DNA from: an uncultured Clostridia bacterium
Lineage (GTDB): Bacteria > Bacillota > Clostridia > Oscillospirales > Oscillospiraceae
DNA length: 62,245 nt
Direction: 5' to 3'
Assembly: GCA_932222125.1 (NCBI GenBank)
Contig: CAKNZJ010000004.1
Location: 1 to 62,245 of the forward strand
The position numbers were made by a program, and so were the translations under genes. Positions 41,168 through 50,044 of this stretch are shown piece after piece. The first letter of the stretch is position 1. Each line of letters opens with the position of its first letter. The notes beneath the pieces are model-generated. The model searched no databases. It was not told the origin of the DNA and was given only the letters and a program-made list of their open reading frames with translations.

Positions 41168-41878
41168 ATGAAAAAAACGGTTCAACTCTATGAAGGCAAG
41201 GCAAAAAAGGTATTCTCCACCGACGACCCCAATCTGGTCATTGTGTCTTATAAGGATGACGCCACCGCCTTTGACGGCACCAAGCGGGGCACCATCACCG
41301 GCAAGGGTGCCATCAATAACCAAATGAGCAACTTTCTGATGCAAAAATTGGAGCAGGCTGGTGTGCCCACCCACTATGTTCAAGAGCTGAATGAGCGGGA
41401 AACGGTGGTCAAAAAGGTGTCCATTGTTCCCCTTGAGGTCATTGTTCGAAACCTTTCCGCCGGCTCCTTTGCCAAGCGGTACGGCGTAGAGGAGGGCATC
41501 ATCTTTGATGCCCCTACCGTGGAATTCTCTTATAAAAACGACGACCTTCACGACCCCCTGATCAACGATCACCACGCCGTGGCCCTAAAACTTGCCACCT
41601 GGGATGAGATCGATGCCATCCAAAAATACGCCCTCCAAGTAAATGACTTTTTAAAGCGGGAACTTCTGGCCTGCGGAGTCACCCTGGTGGATTTTAAACT
41701 AGAGTTTGGTAAAACTGCTGACGGTTCTCTGGTTCTGGCAGATGAGATCTCTCCTGACACCTGCCGTTTTTGGGACTCCAAGACCGGCGAAAAATTGGAT
41801 AAAGACCGTTTCCGTCGTGATCTGGGCAATGTGGAGGGGGCTTATCAGGAAATGAGCCGCCGCCTCCTTGGCAAGTAA
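41168..41878 (+). CDS. purC: SAICAR synthetase
   Basis: 236 residues, TTGAGGAGGACGTACTACC before ATG. The ATP-site pattern MKKTVQLYEGKAKKVFSTDD, YKDDATAFDGTKRG, EVIVRNLSAGSFAKRYGVEE and the C-terminal LADEISPDTCRFWD are characteristic. It joins aspartate to CAIR to form SAICAR. Nine bases separate its stop from the purF-like gene. Confidence 0.96.
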   Translation: MKKTVQLYEGKAKKVFSTDDPNLVIVSYKDDATAFDGTKRGTITGKGAINNQMSNFLMQKLEQAGVPTHYVQELNERETVVKKVSIVPLEVIVRNLSAGSFAKRYGVEEGIIFDAPTVEFSYKNDDLHDPLINDHHAVALKLATWDEIDAIQKYALQVNDFLKRELLACGVTLVDFKLEFGKTADGSLVLADEISPDTCRFWDSKTGEKLDKDRFRRDLGNVEGAYQEMSRRLLGK

Positions 41879-41887
41879 GGGGGCAGA

Positions 41888-43312
41888 ATGGGCGGTTTTT
41901 TTGGCGCCGTCTCCAAGCGGGACGTGACCCTAGACATTTTTTTTGGAGTTGACTATCATTCCCACCTGGGCACCCGGCGGGGCGGCATGATCATCCACGA
42001 TCAACAGGATGGTTTCCAACGTCAGATCCACTCCATTGAAAACACCCCTTTCCGTACCAAGTTTGAGAAAGATCTGGCTGACTTCCACGGATGCAGCGGT
42101 ATCGGCTGCATCAGTGATACCGACCCGCAGCCTCTGCTGGTGCGCTCCCATCTGGGGGTGTATGCAATCACCACTGTAGGTATCATCAACAATGCGGAAG
42201 AGTTGGTAGAACGGCATTTCCAGCAGGGCGGCAATCACTTTATGGCCATGAGCTCCGGCAAAGTCAATTCCACGGAACTGGCCGCCGCACTCATCAACCA
42301 CGGAGAAAACCTGGTGGATGGCATCCTACGCACACAGGAGATGATCGAGGGCTCCCTCACCCTGCTCATTCTCACCCAGAGCGGTGAAATCATCGCTGCG
42401 CGGGACAAGCTGGGACGCCTGCCGGTGCTGCTGGGAAAAAATGATCAAGGCCATTGCGTCTCTTTTGAATCCTTCGCCTACCATAAGCTAGGCTATGAAG
42501 ACGCGTATGAGCTTGGCCCTCAGGAGATTGTAAGGCTTACCCCCGACGGATATGAAACCCTTTCTCCTCCTGGTCAAGAAAAGAAGATTTGCGCCTTTTT
42601 ATGGACCTACTACGGCTATCCAAACTCTAACTATGAAGGCATCAACGTGGAGGTTATGCGCTACCGCAACGGCCAAATTATGGCCAGGGACGAGCAATGC
42701 CGGAATTCCATCCCCGATGTGGACTGTGTGGCCGGTGTGCCGGATTCCGGCGTCCCCCACGCCATTGGGTATGCCAATCGCAGCGGCAAACCCTTTGCCC
42801 GCCCCTTTGTAAAGTACACTCCCACCTGGCCCCGTTCCTTTATGCCCGCCAATCAGGATGTGCGCAACCAAGTGGCCAAAATGAAGCAGATCCCTGTCCC
42901 TGCCCTGATCCAGGGTAAAAAACTTCTGTTTGTGGATGACTCTATTGTGCGGGGCACCCAACTGCGGGAGACGGTGGAATTTCTATACGCCAGCGGTGCC
43001 AAAGAGGTGCATATGCGTTCCGCCTGCCCTCCCATCATGTATGGATGCAAGTTTCTCAACTTCTCCCGGGGCAATTCTGACATGGAGCTTATCGCCAGAA
43101 AAACCGTACAAGACCTAGAGGGAGACGAGGGACAACAACACCTGGCTGAGTATTCTGATGTAAACACTCAGCGGGGCCAGTGCTTGCTTAAATCCATCCA
43201 AAAAGCCCTGGGCTTTGACTCTCTGGGCTATCAGTCCCTGGACGGCCTGCTGGAGGCCATCGGCATTTCCCGGGAACAAGTGTGCACCTACTGCTGGGAT
43301 GGCAGAGAATAA
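41888..43312 (+). CDS. purF: PurF-like amidophosphoribosyltransferase lacking the glutaminase nucleophile
   Basis: 474 residues, starting MGGFFGAVSKRD. In PurF the mature N-terminus is the catalytic Cys; here position 2 is Gly, and a stop in the same frame 9 bases upstream rules out a hidden Cys start. The oxyanion Asn-Gly of other family members is replaced too (ITTVGIINNAEEL). The PRPP loop is intact (FVDDSIVRGTQ, residues 349-357), as are Fe-S ligand candidates Cys280, Cys380 or Cys387, Cys466 and Cys469 (VCTYCWDG). So it can probably bind PRPP and use ammonia, but not hydrolyse glutamine. It lies between purC and purM. Confidence 0.88.
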   Translation: MGGFFGAVSKRDVTLDIFFGVDYHSHLGTRRGGMIIHDQQDGFQRQIHSIENTPFRTKFEKDLADFHGCSGIGCISDTDPQPLLVRSHLGVYAITTVGIINNAEELVERHFQQGGNHFMAMSSGKVNSTELAAALINHGENLVDGILRTQEMIEGSLTLLILTQSGEIIAARDKLGRLPVLLGKNDQGHCVSFESFAYHKLGYEDAYELGPQEIVRLTPDGYETLSPPGQEKKICAFLWTYYGYPNSNYEGINVEVMRYRNGQIMARDEQCRNSIPDVDCVAGVPDSGVPHAIGYANRSGKPFARPFVKYTPTWPRSFMPANQDVRNQVAKMKQIPVPALIQGKKLLFVDDSIVRGTQLRETVEFLYASGAKEVHMRSACPPIMYGCKFLNFSRGNSDMELIARKTVQDLEGDEGQQHLAEYSDVNTQRGQCLLKSIQKALGFDSLGYQSLDGLLEAIGISREQVCTYCWDGRE

Positions 43313-43330
43313 CAATTGGAGGTCCTGCAC

Positions 43331-44374
43331 ATGAATCAATCACGCTCTCAGTCCTACGCCGATGCGGGCGTGGACGTCACCGCCGGCTACGAGGCGGTAC
43401 GCCGCATCAAGCCCATGGTGGAGTCCACCTATATTCCCGGCGTTATGGGCACCCTGGGCGGCTTTGGCGGAATGTTTGCCCCCGACTTGTCCGGCATGAA
43501 ACGGCCTGTGCTGGTGTCAGGCACAGACGGTGTGGGTACTAAGCTGAAATTGGCCTTCCTCATGGACAAGCATGACACCGTTGGCATCGACTGCGTGGCC
43601 ATGTGCGTCAACGATATCATCTGTGGAGGAGCCGTCCCCCTGTTCTTCCTGGACTATATCGCCTGTGGAAAAAATTCTCCTGAGCGCATTGCCCAAATCG
43701 TGGCGGGCATCACCGAGGGCTGCCGTCAGGCGGAGTGTGCCCTTGTGGGTGGAGAGACGGCGGAAATGCCCGGTTTCTATCCTCCGGCGGAATATGACCT
43801 GGCCGGTTTTGCTGTGGGACTGGCGGATGAGGAAAAGCTCATTGATGGCAAGAGGCTGGCGGCAGGAGACGTCCTCATCGGATTGGCCTCCTCCGGCGTC
43901 CACTCCAACGGCTTCTCTCTGGTGCGCAAGGTGTTTGACATAGAACAGATGGATCTCCGCGCCCCCTTGGACTCCCTGGATGGGGCGAGCCTGGGAGATA
44001 CTCTGCTGGCCCCCACCAAAATCTACGTCAAGGGGGTAAAGGCCCTGCTTCAAGCCGGAGTAGACGTCCATGCTGTCAGTCATATCACCGGAGGCGGTTT
44101 CTATGAAAACGTCCCACGGATGATGACCCCGGGCCTCACCGCTCAAATCCATCTGTCCGCTTTTCCAATCCCCCCCATCTTCTCCCTGATCCAGCACAAG
44201 GGCAATATTCCACAAAGGGATATGTACAACACCTTTAACATGGGCATTGGGATGGTTCTGGCCGTCCCCGCGTCACAGGCCCGGCAGACTCTTGACGCTA
44301 TAACCCAGGCCGGTGAAACTGCCTATCAGATCGGCGGGGTTGTACAAGGCGATGCCGGTGTGGAGTTGATATGA
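43331..44374 (+). CDS. purM: Phosphoribosylformylglycinamidine cyclo-ligase
   Basis: 347 residues; ATG at 43331 with TTGGAGGTCCTGCAC upstream. Typical PurM features: YADAGVDVTAGYEAVRRIKP, the Asp/Gly-rich VSGTDGVGTKLKLAFL, CVNDIICGGAVPLFFLDYIA, LVGGETAEMPGFY and SHITGGGFYENVPRM. It closes FGAM to AIR. The purN start codon overlaps its stop (ATGA). Confidence 0.96.
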   Translation: MNQSRSQSYADAGVDVTAGYEAVRRIKPMVESTYIPGVMGTLGGFGGMFAPDLSGMKRPVLVSGTDGVGTKLKLAFLMDKHDTVGIDCVAMCVNDIICGGAVPLFFLDYIACGKNSPERIAQIVAGITEGCRQAECALVGGETAEMPGFYPPAEYDLAGFAVGLADEEKLIDGKRLAAGDVLIGLASSGVHSNGFSLVRKVFDIEQMDLRAPLDSLDGASLGDTLLAPTKIYVKGVKALLQAGVDVHAVSHITGGGFYENVPRMMTPGLTAQIHLSAFPIPPIFSLIQHKGNIPQRDMYNTFNMGIGMVLAVPASQARQTLDAITQAGETAYQIGGVVQGDAGVELI

Positions 44375-45006
44375 GCACATCCAAGCGGATTGCTGTTTTG
44401 GTGTCCGGCGGCGGCACCAATCTGCAGGCCCTTATCGACGCCCAGAACAGTGGACAGATAGCGGGGGGCAGCATCGCCGCGGTGATCTCCTCCAAGCCAG
44501 ACGCCTATGCCTTAGAACGGGCAGCTAGGGCCGGAATACCCACCTATGTGGTTGCCCGGATAGACTATCCTGACAACCAGGCCATGACTGTTGCTCTGCG
44601 GGATAAGCTTCAGGAGCTGGACATTCATCTTGTGGTATTGGCCGGATTTATGACTATTCTCACGGAAGAGATCATACATGCCTTTCCAAACGCCATTTTG
44701 AACGTTCACCCAGCCCTTATCCCCTCATTCTCAGGGGAAGGCTGCTACGGTCTGCGGGTACACCAACAGGCGTTGGCATACGGCGTCAAGCTGGCGGGCG
44801 CCACCGTCCACTTTGTCAGCACAGACTGTGACGGAGGACCCATCATACTTCAAAAGTCGGTGGCCGTAGAGGAGGGGGATACTCCTGAACTGCTCCAGCG
44901 GCGGGTGATGGAACAGGCCGAGTGGGTGCTGCTCCCCCAGGCTGTCTCCCTGTTCTGCCAGGACCGGCTGAGGGTGGAGGGCCGCATCGTACACATCATT
45001 GATTAG
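44371..45006 (+). CDS. purN: Phosphoribosylglycinamide formyltransferase (PurN)
   Basis: 211 residues. Start SKRIAVLVSGGGTNLQALID, then YPDNQAMTVALRDKL, VLAGFMTILTEEIIHAFPNA, NVHPALIPSFSGEGCYGLRV and the catalytic-loop Asp in HFVSTDCDGGPIIL, all typical of 10-formyl-THF-dependent PurN. It overlaps purM by 4 bases, so translation is coupled. It supplies the C8 carbon of the purine ring. Confidence 0.95.
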   Translation: MSTSKRIAVLVSGGGTNLQALIDAQNSGQIAGGSIAAVISSKPDAYALERAARAGIPTYVVARIDYPDNQAMTVALRDKLQELDIHLVVLAGFMTILTEEIIHAFPNAILNVHPALIPSFSGEGCYGLRVHQQALAYGVKLAGATVHFVSTDCDGGPIILQKSVAVEEGDTPELLQRRVMEQAEWVLLPQAVSLFCQDRLRVEGRIVHIID

Positions 45007-45019
45007 AGGAGGAACCACT

Positions 45020-45727
45020 ATGTTGGATCTGAACCAATATCTCCAGGGTAATCCCTATCCCGGCCGCGGCATTGTACTGGGCCGAACCGTAGACAATGCA
45101 AAGGTTGCCATCGCCTACTTCATCATGGGGCGCAGTGAGAACAGCCGTAACCGGATATTTGAGACCACTTGCGATGGCATTCGCACCAAGGCCTACGATG
45201 AGAGTAAAATGACCGATCCCTCTCTCATCATCTACCACCCGGTGCGCATCCTGCCTGAGGGAATGACCATCGTCACAAACGGCGATCAGACCGATACAAT
45301 TCGGGAGCATATGGTGGCAGGCCATTGCTATCGCCATGCCTTGAATACTCGCACCTATGAGCCTGATGCCCCCAACTATACCCCTCGTATTTCCGGCGTG
45401 GTTAAGCCAAACGGCGCCTACAACCTGTCCATCCTGAAAAGCTTGGATGGAGACCCCGCCTGCTGCTGCCGCTACTTCTATGAATACGACGCCCCTGTGG
45501 CAGGAGTCGGACACTTTATCCACACCTATCAGGAAAACCTGAACCCCCTTCCCTCCTTCCAAGGCGAGCCACGGACAGTGGCCATTGATGCTTCCAGCGC
45601 CCAGGCTTGGGCAAACCAACTCTGGAACAGCCTCAATGATAGCAACAAGGTGTCCTTATTTGTACAGTATATTGATTTGGCCTCTGGCCAACGGGAGACC
45701 GTGATTATCAACAAACATTCCCAATGA
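45020..45727 (+). CDS. IMP cyclohydrolase of the archaeal PurO-like family
   Basis: 235 residues; ATG at 45020 with AGAGGAGGAACCACT upstream. The sequence begins LDLNQYLQGNPYPGRGIVLG, with ATCH-type AIAYFIMGRSENSRNRIF and RIEHMVAGHCYRHAL-like IREHMVAGHCYRHALN and the acidic YQENLNPLPSFQGEPRTV end. It matches IMP_cyclohydrolase (PF07826), the PurO-type fold known from archaea, not the PurH N-terminal domain. It sits directly before a stand-alone AICAR transformylase, so the usual bifunctional PurH is replaced by two separate proteins. The family call is strong. Confidence 0.85.
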   Translation: MLDLNQYLQGNPYPGRGIVLGRTVDNAKVAIAYFIMGRSENSRNRIFETTCDGIRTKAYDESKMTDPSLIIYHPVRILPEGMTIVTNGDQTDTIREHMVAGHCYRHALNTRTYEPDAPNYTPRISGVVKPNGAYNLSILKSLDGDPACCCRYFYEYDAPVAGVGHFIHTYQENLNPLPSFQGEPRTVAIDASSAQAWANQLWNSLNDSNKVSLFVQYIDLASGQRETVIINKHSQ

Positions 45728-45790
45728 AACCTCCAACCCGGCATTTTATCCCCAGGCTCTCTGCAAAATACTCAATCAGGAGTGGTAAAG

Positions 45791-46966
45791 ATGACTGAAT
45801 TGGAATTGAAATATGGTTGTAACCCCAATCAAAAGCCTGCCGCCATCTATATGGAGAACGGCAGCCAACTGCCTCTGGAGGTGCTCAACGGCAAACCTGG
45901 CTATATTAACTTTATGGACGCGCTGAACTCCTGGCAGCTGGTAAAGGCCCTCAAAAAGGCCACCGGCCTTCCAGCTGCCGCCTCCTTCAAGCATGTCTCC
46001 CCCGCCGGGGCAGCCCTTGGCACCCCCCTCACCCAGGTGGAAAAACAGATTTATTTTTCCAATGGCTTGGATACCTCACCGATTGCCTGCGCCTATATCA
46101 AGGCTCGAGGTGCTGACCGGCTGTGTTCCTACGGCGACTGGGCCGCCCTATCCGATGTCTGTGACGAAGCCACTGCCCACTATCTGGCCATGGAGGTATC
46201 GGACGGCGTGATTGCCCCGGGCTACACTGATGAGGCGCTGGCAGTGCTGAAAGCCAAGAAAAAAGGCAGCTATAACGTGGTGTGTATTGACCCGGACTAC
46301 GAGCCATCCCCCATAGAGCGCAGGCATATCTACGGCATTACTTTTCAACAGGGCTACAACGCCTTTGAGGTCAATGAGGATCTGCTCAATCACATCGTTA
46401 CCCAGAATAAGGAACTGTCCCAACAGGCCAAAAACGATCTGCTGCTCGCCCTTCTCACGTTGAAATACACCCAGTCCAACTCAGTCTGCTATGTAAAGGA
46501 TGGACAGACCATCGGCGTTGGCGCCGGACAGCAAAGCCGCATCCACTGTACCAGACTGGCAGGGAACAAAGCGGACAACTGGTGGCTGCGCCAGCATCCC
46601 AAGACTCTGGGCCTGCAATTTGTGGACAACATCCGCCGTCCCGACCGCGACAATGCCATTGATATCTATCTCTCCAATGAATACCAGGACATCTTGGCCG
46701 ATGGCGCATGGCAAAATACCTTTCAGGTCAAACCGGAACCACTCACCCCGGAGGAAAAAACGGCGTGGATCGCTACGCTGTCCGGCGTGTCTGTTGGCTC
46801 CGACGCCTTCTTCCCCTTTGGCGACAATGTAGAGCGGGCCCGCAAATCCGGCGTGTCCTATATCGCTCAGCCTGGCGGCTCCATCCGGGATGACCACGTT
46901 ATCCAGACCTGCGACAAATACGGTATCGTGATGGCGTTCACCGGAATGCGGCTGTTTCATCACTGA
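45791..46966 (+). CDS. purH: AICAR transformylase, stand-alone PurH transformylase domain
   Basis: 391 residues; ATG at 45791 after CAGGAGTGGTAAAG. It begins ELELKYGCNPNQKPAAIYME, then GYINFMDALNSWQLVKALKK, SFKHVSPAGAALGTPL (Lys-His transformylase site), TLKYTQSNSVCYVKDGQTIG, GVGAGQQSRIHCTRLAG and AQPGGSIRDDHVI. That is the PurH C-terminal transformylase alone; the N-terminal inosinicase domain is absent. It transfers a formyl group to AICAR, after which the preceding IMP cyclohydrolase closes the ring. Confidence 0.93.
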   Translation: MTELELKYGCNPNQKPAAIYMENGSQLPLEVLNGKPGYINFMDALNSWQLVKALKKATGLPAAASFKHVSPAGAALGTPLTQVEKQIYFSNGLDTSPIACAYIKARGADRLCSYGDWAALSDVCDEATAHYLAMEVSDGVIAPGYTDEALAVLKAKKKGSYNVVCIDPDYEPSPIERRHIYGITFQQGYNAFEVNEDLLNHIVTQNKELSQQAKNDLLLALLTLKYTQSNSVCYVKDGQTIGVGAGQQSRIHCTRLAGNKADNWWLRQHPKTLGLQFVDNIRRPDRDNAIDIYLSNEYQDILADGAWQNTFQVKPEPLTPEEKTAWIATLSGVSVGSDAFFPFGDNVERARKSGVSYIAQPGGSIRDDHVIQTCDKYGIVMAFTGMRLFHH

Positions 46967-47078
46967 GAGACGGTGGAAATGCAGCTGCGCCATAATATTT
47001 CCCCAATTCTAACAAATGTCAAGACTAACTCTGATTGATGGCCTTTGGCCACCATTTTGTAATGCGAGGTGACACGAC

Positions 47079-48341
47079 ATGAAAGTTCTTGTTGTGGGGT
47101 CTGGCGGCCGGGAACATGCCATCTGTTGGAAGCTGGCCCAGTCCCCTAAGGTGAGTGAGTTATACTGTGCCCCCGGCAATGGAGGCATCGCCCAAGAGGC
47201 CCAGTGTGTTGATGTGAAAGCCACCGACATTGACGGCATGGTAGCCTGGGCTAAAGCGCACTCCATAGACTTTGTGGTAGTGGCCCCTGACGACCCCCTG
47301 GCCATGGGCATGGTAGACGCTATGGAACAGTCGGGCATCCCCACCTTTGGCCCTCGGAAGAATGCCGCTATCATCGAGGCCAGCAAAGCCTTTTCCAAGG
47401 ATTTGATGAAAAAATACCATATTCCTACCGCTCAATCCGAGACCTTTACTGAGTTGCAGTCTGCGCTCTCCTATATTGAAGCACAGGGTGCTCCTATTGT
47501 CGTCAAAGCCGATGGCCTAGCGTTGGGAAAAGGCGTTGTGGTAGCCGCTACGGTGGAAGAAGCCAAACAGGCGGCAACTGAGATGATGGCGGACAAAAAA
47601 TTTGGTCAAAGCGGCGTCACCATCGTCATTGAAGAATTTATGACCGGCCCGGAAATTACAGTATTGGCATTTGTAGATGGGGAGCACATCTCCCTCATGC
47701 CTGCCAGTCAGGACCATAAGCGGGCCTATAACGGCAATAAGGGCCCTAACACCGGCGGCATGGGGGCTGTCTCACCTCCACCCCAATACACTCTGGAGAT
47801 AGCCAAGCAGTGCATGGAAGAGATATTTCTGCCCACTGTGGCCGCCCTCAGGTCGGAAGGGCGCCCCTTCCAAGGCGTTCTCTACTTTGGTCTGATGCTC
47901 ACTCCCCAGGGACCCCGGGTAGTGGAGTACAACGCCCGGTTTGGCGACCCGGAATGCCAGGTGGTGCTCTCCCTTTTGGACAGCGATCTGATGGATATTT
48001 TCCTTGCCTGCCGGGAGAGTACCCTGGACAAGCTGGATATCCGATGGAAAGACCAGGCCGCCTGTGTGGTCGTGTTGGCCTCCGGCGGCTATCCAATGGA
48101 TTATCAAAAGGGCTATCCCATCTTTGGTTTGGGAGATGCCAGCTATTCCTCCATGGTGTTCCACGCCGGTACAAGGCTGGACGAGGCTGGACGCTACCTC
48201 ACCAACGGCGGGCGGGTACTGGGGGTCACATCCGTTGCCCCCACCTTAGAAGAAGCCATTGACCTGTCCTACTGCTCCACAGAGTATATCCACTTCAAAG
48301 ATATGCACTTGCGCACCGACATTGGACACGCCTTTTCATGA
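47079..48341 (+). CDS. purD: Phosphoribosylamine-glycine ligase
   Basis: 420 residues, TGCGAGGTGACACGAC before ATG. ATP-grasp enzyme: VLVVGSGGREHAICWKLAQS, VVVAPDDPLAMGMVDAMEQS, PIVVKADGLALGKGVVVAAT, KRAYNGNKGPNTGGMGAVSP and VEYNARFGDPECQVVL. It makes GAR from phosphoribosylamine and glycine. Last gene of the operon seen here. No purB, purL/Q/S or purK gene lies in the window, so other loci complete the pathway. Confidence 0.96.
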   Translation: MKVLVVGSGGREHAICWKLAQSPKVSELYCAPGNGGIAQEAQCVDVKATDIDGMVAWAKAHSIDFVVVAPDDPLAMGMVDAMEQSGIPTFGPRKNAAIIEASKAFSKDLMKKYHIPTAQSETFTELQSALSYIEAQGAPIVVKADGLALGKGVVVAATVEEAKQAATEMMADKKFGQSGVTIVIEEFMTGPEITVLAFVDGEHISLMPASQDHKRAYNGNKGPNTGGMGAVSPPPQYTLEIAKQCMEEIFLPTVAALRSEGRPFQGVLYFGLMLTPQGPRVVEYNARFGDPECQVVLSLLDSDLMDIFLACRESTLDKLDIRWKDQAACVVVLASGGYPMDYQKGYPIFGLGDASYSSMVFHAGTRLDEAGRYLTNGGRVLGVTSVAPTLEEAIDLSYCSTEYIHFKDMHLRTDIGHAFS

Positions 48342-48423
48342 TAAACAAAAAAATGGCTTAGCCCATGGCTCGCCATTTCAGCTCAGAACACGGGGAATTA
48401 TCCCTCGCCCGCTCTATTTCCAC

Positions 48424-48452
48424 GGGCCGCTCTCCTTAACAGAGGGCGGCCC
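48424..48452. terminator. Bulged hairpin between convergent purD and cls
   Basis: GGGCCGCTCT pairs with AGAG-(G)-GCGGCCC around CCTTAAC. T/A-richness is modest on both sides. It lies between two convergent genes, where a shared terminator is expected. Confidence 0.5.
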
Positions 48453-48462
48453 GCTTTACTTG

Positions 48463-50010
48463 TCACATCATGGGCTCAAAGATACGCATCAGATCCCACA
48501 GCAGATGGCGGAGTCTGGACACCTTGCGGCACGCTTCCAAGGTAACCGGCAAGCTCTTCGCCTGTGTGTCCAAAAAGTCCTCTCGGATACTTGCCACCGT
48601 CGGGGTATTATAGAGCAGCACACCATTTTCAAAATGTAAAAACATACTGCGGTAATCCAGATTCACCGTTCCTACCGTGGCATAGAGGTCGTCTACAATA
48701 AAGTTTTTGGAGTGGATAAACCCCGGTTCATACTCAAAAATCTGGACACCCGCCTCCACCAGCTCCTGGTAATGAGAGCGGGTAAGTTCAAACACCGTCT
48801 TTTTATCCGGGATGTGCGGGGTGATGATTCGCACGTCCACCCCTGACTTTGCCGCAGCGGTAAGCGCCATAGACAAGGAGTAATCGATGACCAGATAGGG
48901 CGTGGTGATGTAAAGATACCGTTTGGCCCGGTAAATCAAATTGAGGTACACAGACTGGCCGACCGCCTCATTGTCCCAGGGACAGTCGTGATAGGGCTGG
49001 ACATAGCCAATAGCCCCTCCGGCGGCAGGTTCTGGATAGAAGGGGGTAAAGTGCTCCTCCACGCTCTGTGTAAAGTTCCACATGGCCAAAAAGGATACGG
49101 TCATAGACCATACCGCATCCCCCTCCAGCCGTATGGCTGAGTCCTTCCAGTGCCCGAAGCGGGGTTTGACATTGATGTATTCATCCGCCATATTGATCCC
49201 GCCGGTAAAGGCTACCTTTCCATCGATGATCATATATTTCCGATGATCCCGGTTGTTTTGACGCAGGGAAAGCACCGGCATAAGGCGGTTGAACACCTGG
49301 CAGCGGATTCCCATTTTCTCCAATCTGGCCGGATAGTCAGAGGGCAGCGTGGCGATGGAGCCAATATCGTCATAGATGACCCTGACCTCTATGCCGGCTG
49401 CCGCCTTGTTCTCCAGGATACTGCGCACTGAACTCCACAACTTGCCCTCCTCGATGATAAAGTACTCAATGAAGATATACCGCTGTGCACCCTCCAACGC
49501 GGCCAGTATGTCATCGTAGCAGTCATCTCCCAGTGGATAATACTTTGTCTGAGTATTGCCGTACACCGGACAGTAAGTGGTCTGCTCCAAATAGCGGGCC
49601 ATGCATCCCGCATCCTCCCCCACCAATTGAGCGAGCACGGCGGAACGACCGCATTCCCTGCCCAGGTTTTGGCGGATTTTCTGTTCCATCATCCGCAAGC
49701 GGCGCTGATTGAACCCGGAAAGACGGTTTCCCCCAATGAGCAGATAGGCCAATGATCCAAAGGGCATCAGCCCCATCACGATGATGATCCAGCCGATCTT
49801 ATAACCGGGATTGCTCTTGCTTCCCACAATCCACATGACAACCAGGACGGACAACACCAGGAATATCCATCCAAACATCGGGTAGAATTCAGTGTCCTGC
49901 AGACGCAGCAGCGCGGCAGCATACAGCGCAATCTGCAAGAGGATGAGTACCCCCATGGCTCCTAGGCGATGAAACAGCAGTGTTCCAACTTTACTTAACA
50001 GCTTGTACAT
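48463..50010 (-). CDS. cls: Cardiolipin synthase (phospholipase D family)
   Basis: 515 residues, CAAGGAGAAGTC before ATG. Two to three N-terminal helices (LGAMGVLILLQIALYAAALL onward) precede two PLD halves with HKD motifs HRKYMIIDGKVAFTGGINMA and HSKNFIVDDLYATVGTVNLD. It condenses phosphatidylglycerols into cardiolipin in the membrane. It converges on purD; transcription is leftward and its own promoter is not evident. Confidence 0.93.
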   Translation of the reverse strand: MYKLLSKVGTLLFHRLGAMGVLILLQIALYAAALLRLQDTEFYPMFGWIFLVLSVLVVMWIVGSKSNPGYKIGWIIIVMGLMPFGSLAYLLIGGNRLSGFNQRRLRMMEQKIRQNLGRECGRSAVLAQLVGEDAGCMARYLEQTTYCPVYGNTQTKYYPLGDDCYDDILAALEGAQRYIFIEYFIIEEGKLWSSVRSILENKAAAGIEVRVIYDDIGSIATLPSDYPARLEKMGIRCQVFNRLMPVLSLRQNNRDHRKYMIIDGKVAFTGGINMADEYINVKPRFGHWKDSAIRLEGDAVWSMTVSFLAMWNFTQSVEEHFTPFYPEPAAGGAIGYVQPYHDCPWDNEAVGQSVYLNLIYRAKRYLYITTPYLVIDYSLSMALTAAAKSGVDVRIITPHIPDKKTVFELTRSHYQELVEAGVQIFEYEPGFIHSKNFIVDDLYATVGTVNLDYRSMFLHFENGVLLYNTPTVASIREDFLDTQAKSLPVTLEACRKVSRLRHLLWDLMRIFEPMM

Positions 50011-50044
50011 GACTTCTCCTTGTATTTCTTTCTACAGCCCGGAA

